64,000 nt of DNA. Source: JBEKIK01 sp050013075 (GTDB taxonomy: Bacteria > Planctomycetota > Planctomycetia > Pirellulales > Thermoguttaceae). Below are positions 63,598 to 64,000 of this stretch, in pieces (within the stretch, counting starts at the first letter, position 1; the number at the start of each line of letters is the position of its first letter). Under the pieces are notes generated by a model. It saw nothing but the letters and a program-made list of their open reading frames with translations. It had not been told where the DNA came from and did not search any database. The stretch lies in contig JBEKFZ010000005.1 of assembly GCA_050013075.1 (NCBI GenBank), positions 1 through 64,000 on the forward strand, in the 5' to 3' direction. The position numbers and the translations under genes are program-made.

Positions 63598-64000
63598 CTA
63601 AACTCCCTTTCCGATGATACTTCCTCGTTTTACCCTGATCGACATTACGCTTGTCTGCCCCTTTGTTTTTACCCATCCCGGTTTGCTGGTTCCAATGTAC
63701 TTGCCCCATTTCTTATAGAGCAATTTTGTGGTAGCCTCCCAACTTTCATGCGACAGTATTCCTACGTTGCCGCCACGTCCGGTAAAGCTCCGCCCGTGAT
63801 CGAAATAAAACCGCATGTCGGCATAAAGAATCCGGTCCTTCAACAAAGTCTCCATTGTGAAGTCCAGGTCTGGTCTCGCTGGTAAAGTCGTGTCGAACTT
63901 TCTCTCTCGCGCCGCTCCGCGTAATCCCCAGGTGGCGGCCATTGGTTGTACCAGTCGAATTGGGTTTCCATCCGGTCCGGCTAGAAAACTATTCCGCGTC
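63598..64000 (-). CDS. Partial unknown protein running off the window
   Basis: The frame is open to base 64000, so the N-terminus is missing; the Met at 63942 is internal (preceding codons read GNPIRLVQP). The visible 133 residues include KFDTTLPARPDLDFTME, LLKDRILYADMRFYFDHG, RSFTGRGGNVGILSHESW and a basic end. The DFT...DMRFYFD...GRGGNVG pattern recalls phage-associated TET/GREB1-type glycosyltransferase domains, but I am not sure. Two bp separate it from the sulfotransferase gene. Confidence 0.5.
   Translation of the reverse strand, partial: TRNSFLAGPDGNPIRLVQPMAATWGLRGAARERKFDTTLPARPDLDFTMETLLKDRILYADMRFYFDHGRSFTGRGGNVGILSHESWEATTKLLYKKWGKYIGTSKPGWVKTKGQTSVMSIRVKRGSIIGKGV

Overview
The window looks like a planctomycete chromosome, probably Pirellulales-like. 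The signs are an extracellular giant with the LEPR-type motif near its N-terminus (RFEPLEDRRLLS), a DUF1559 pseudopilin, a secreted HEAT/SHD1 protein, several PEP-CTERM proteins with the VPEP...WRRRK tail, and many short palindromic repeats, some of them inside coding sequence.

Left part (1 to about 28.1 kb), chromosomal core with repeats. It holds the 3' end of smc, a 1781-residue LEPR protein (seven FG-GAP-type repeats, IPT/TIG, GLUG repeats, two Ig-like domains, an autotransporter-type strand repeat), a HEAT/SHD1 protein coupled to a pseudouridine synthase, an HTH/receiver-like regulator behind a long structured leader, a MNT-type nucleotidyltransferase pair, a SUMF1-fold PEP-CTERM protein, CCA-adding enzyme/poly(A) polymerase, addB-addA, DUF1559 and tRNA-Leu(CAG). 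Next comes a 931-residue protein that fuses a Cas4/TM0106-like RecB nuclease module, a DEDD exonuclease module and an IS66-type DDE transposase, and then the 3' end of a broken PEP-CTERM gene.

Boundary. At 28112-28153 (minus strand) lies the 3' 42 nt of a tRNA-Pro(CGG), starting exactly at the anticodon loop and followed by its own terminator. This is the scar expected at one end of a tRNA-integrated island lying to the right.

Right part (28.15 to 64 kb), accessory island. It contains an NHL-repeat PEP-CTERM gene; a 6-kb segment framed by 160-bp inverted repeats and carrying DUF3800 and unknown membrane genes; a gene broken at a CAGC tetranucleotide run and followed by an attC-like hairpin; a PD-(D/E)XK-like nuclease plus a PLD-family lipoprotein; a SIR2-domain defence-type gene next to a remnant of a second hsdM; a histone-H1-like protein; a complete type I restriction-modification operon with a DUF4393 gene; a strand-repeat PEP-CTERM gene; cold-shock, VanZ and DinB genes. 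From about 54.75 kb a minus-strand phage-like operon runs to the window end: a truncated ParB start, both terminase subunits, a clamp-loader ATPase, a DUF3560 protein, a RarA-C-like protein, a vWA-like protein, a MoxR-type ATPase, a sulfotransferase and a partial unknown gene. No head or tail genes are present.

The observation I rate highest is a short structured leader (GAGGCAGC, then a stem whose sequence changes but whose pairing is kept, then a TTCTT/TCTTT tract) in front of all three intact PEP-CTERM genes (12077, 29177, 49707). It may be a cis-acting RNA for exosortase-sorted proteins. All calls rest on reading the sequence and on remembered family features; no database search was possible.
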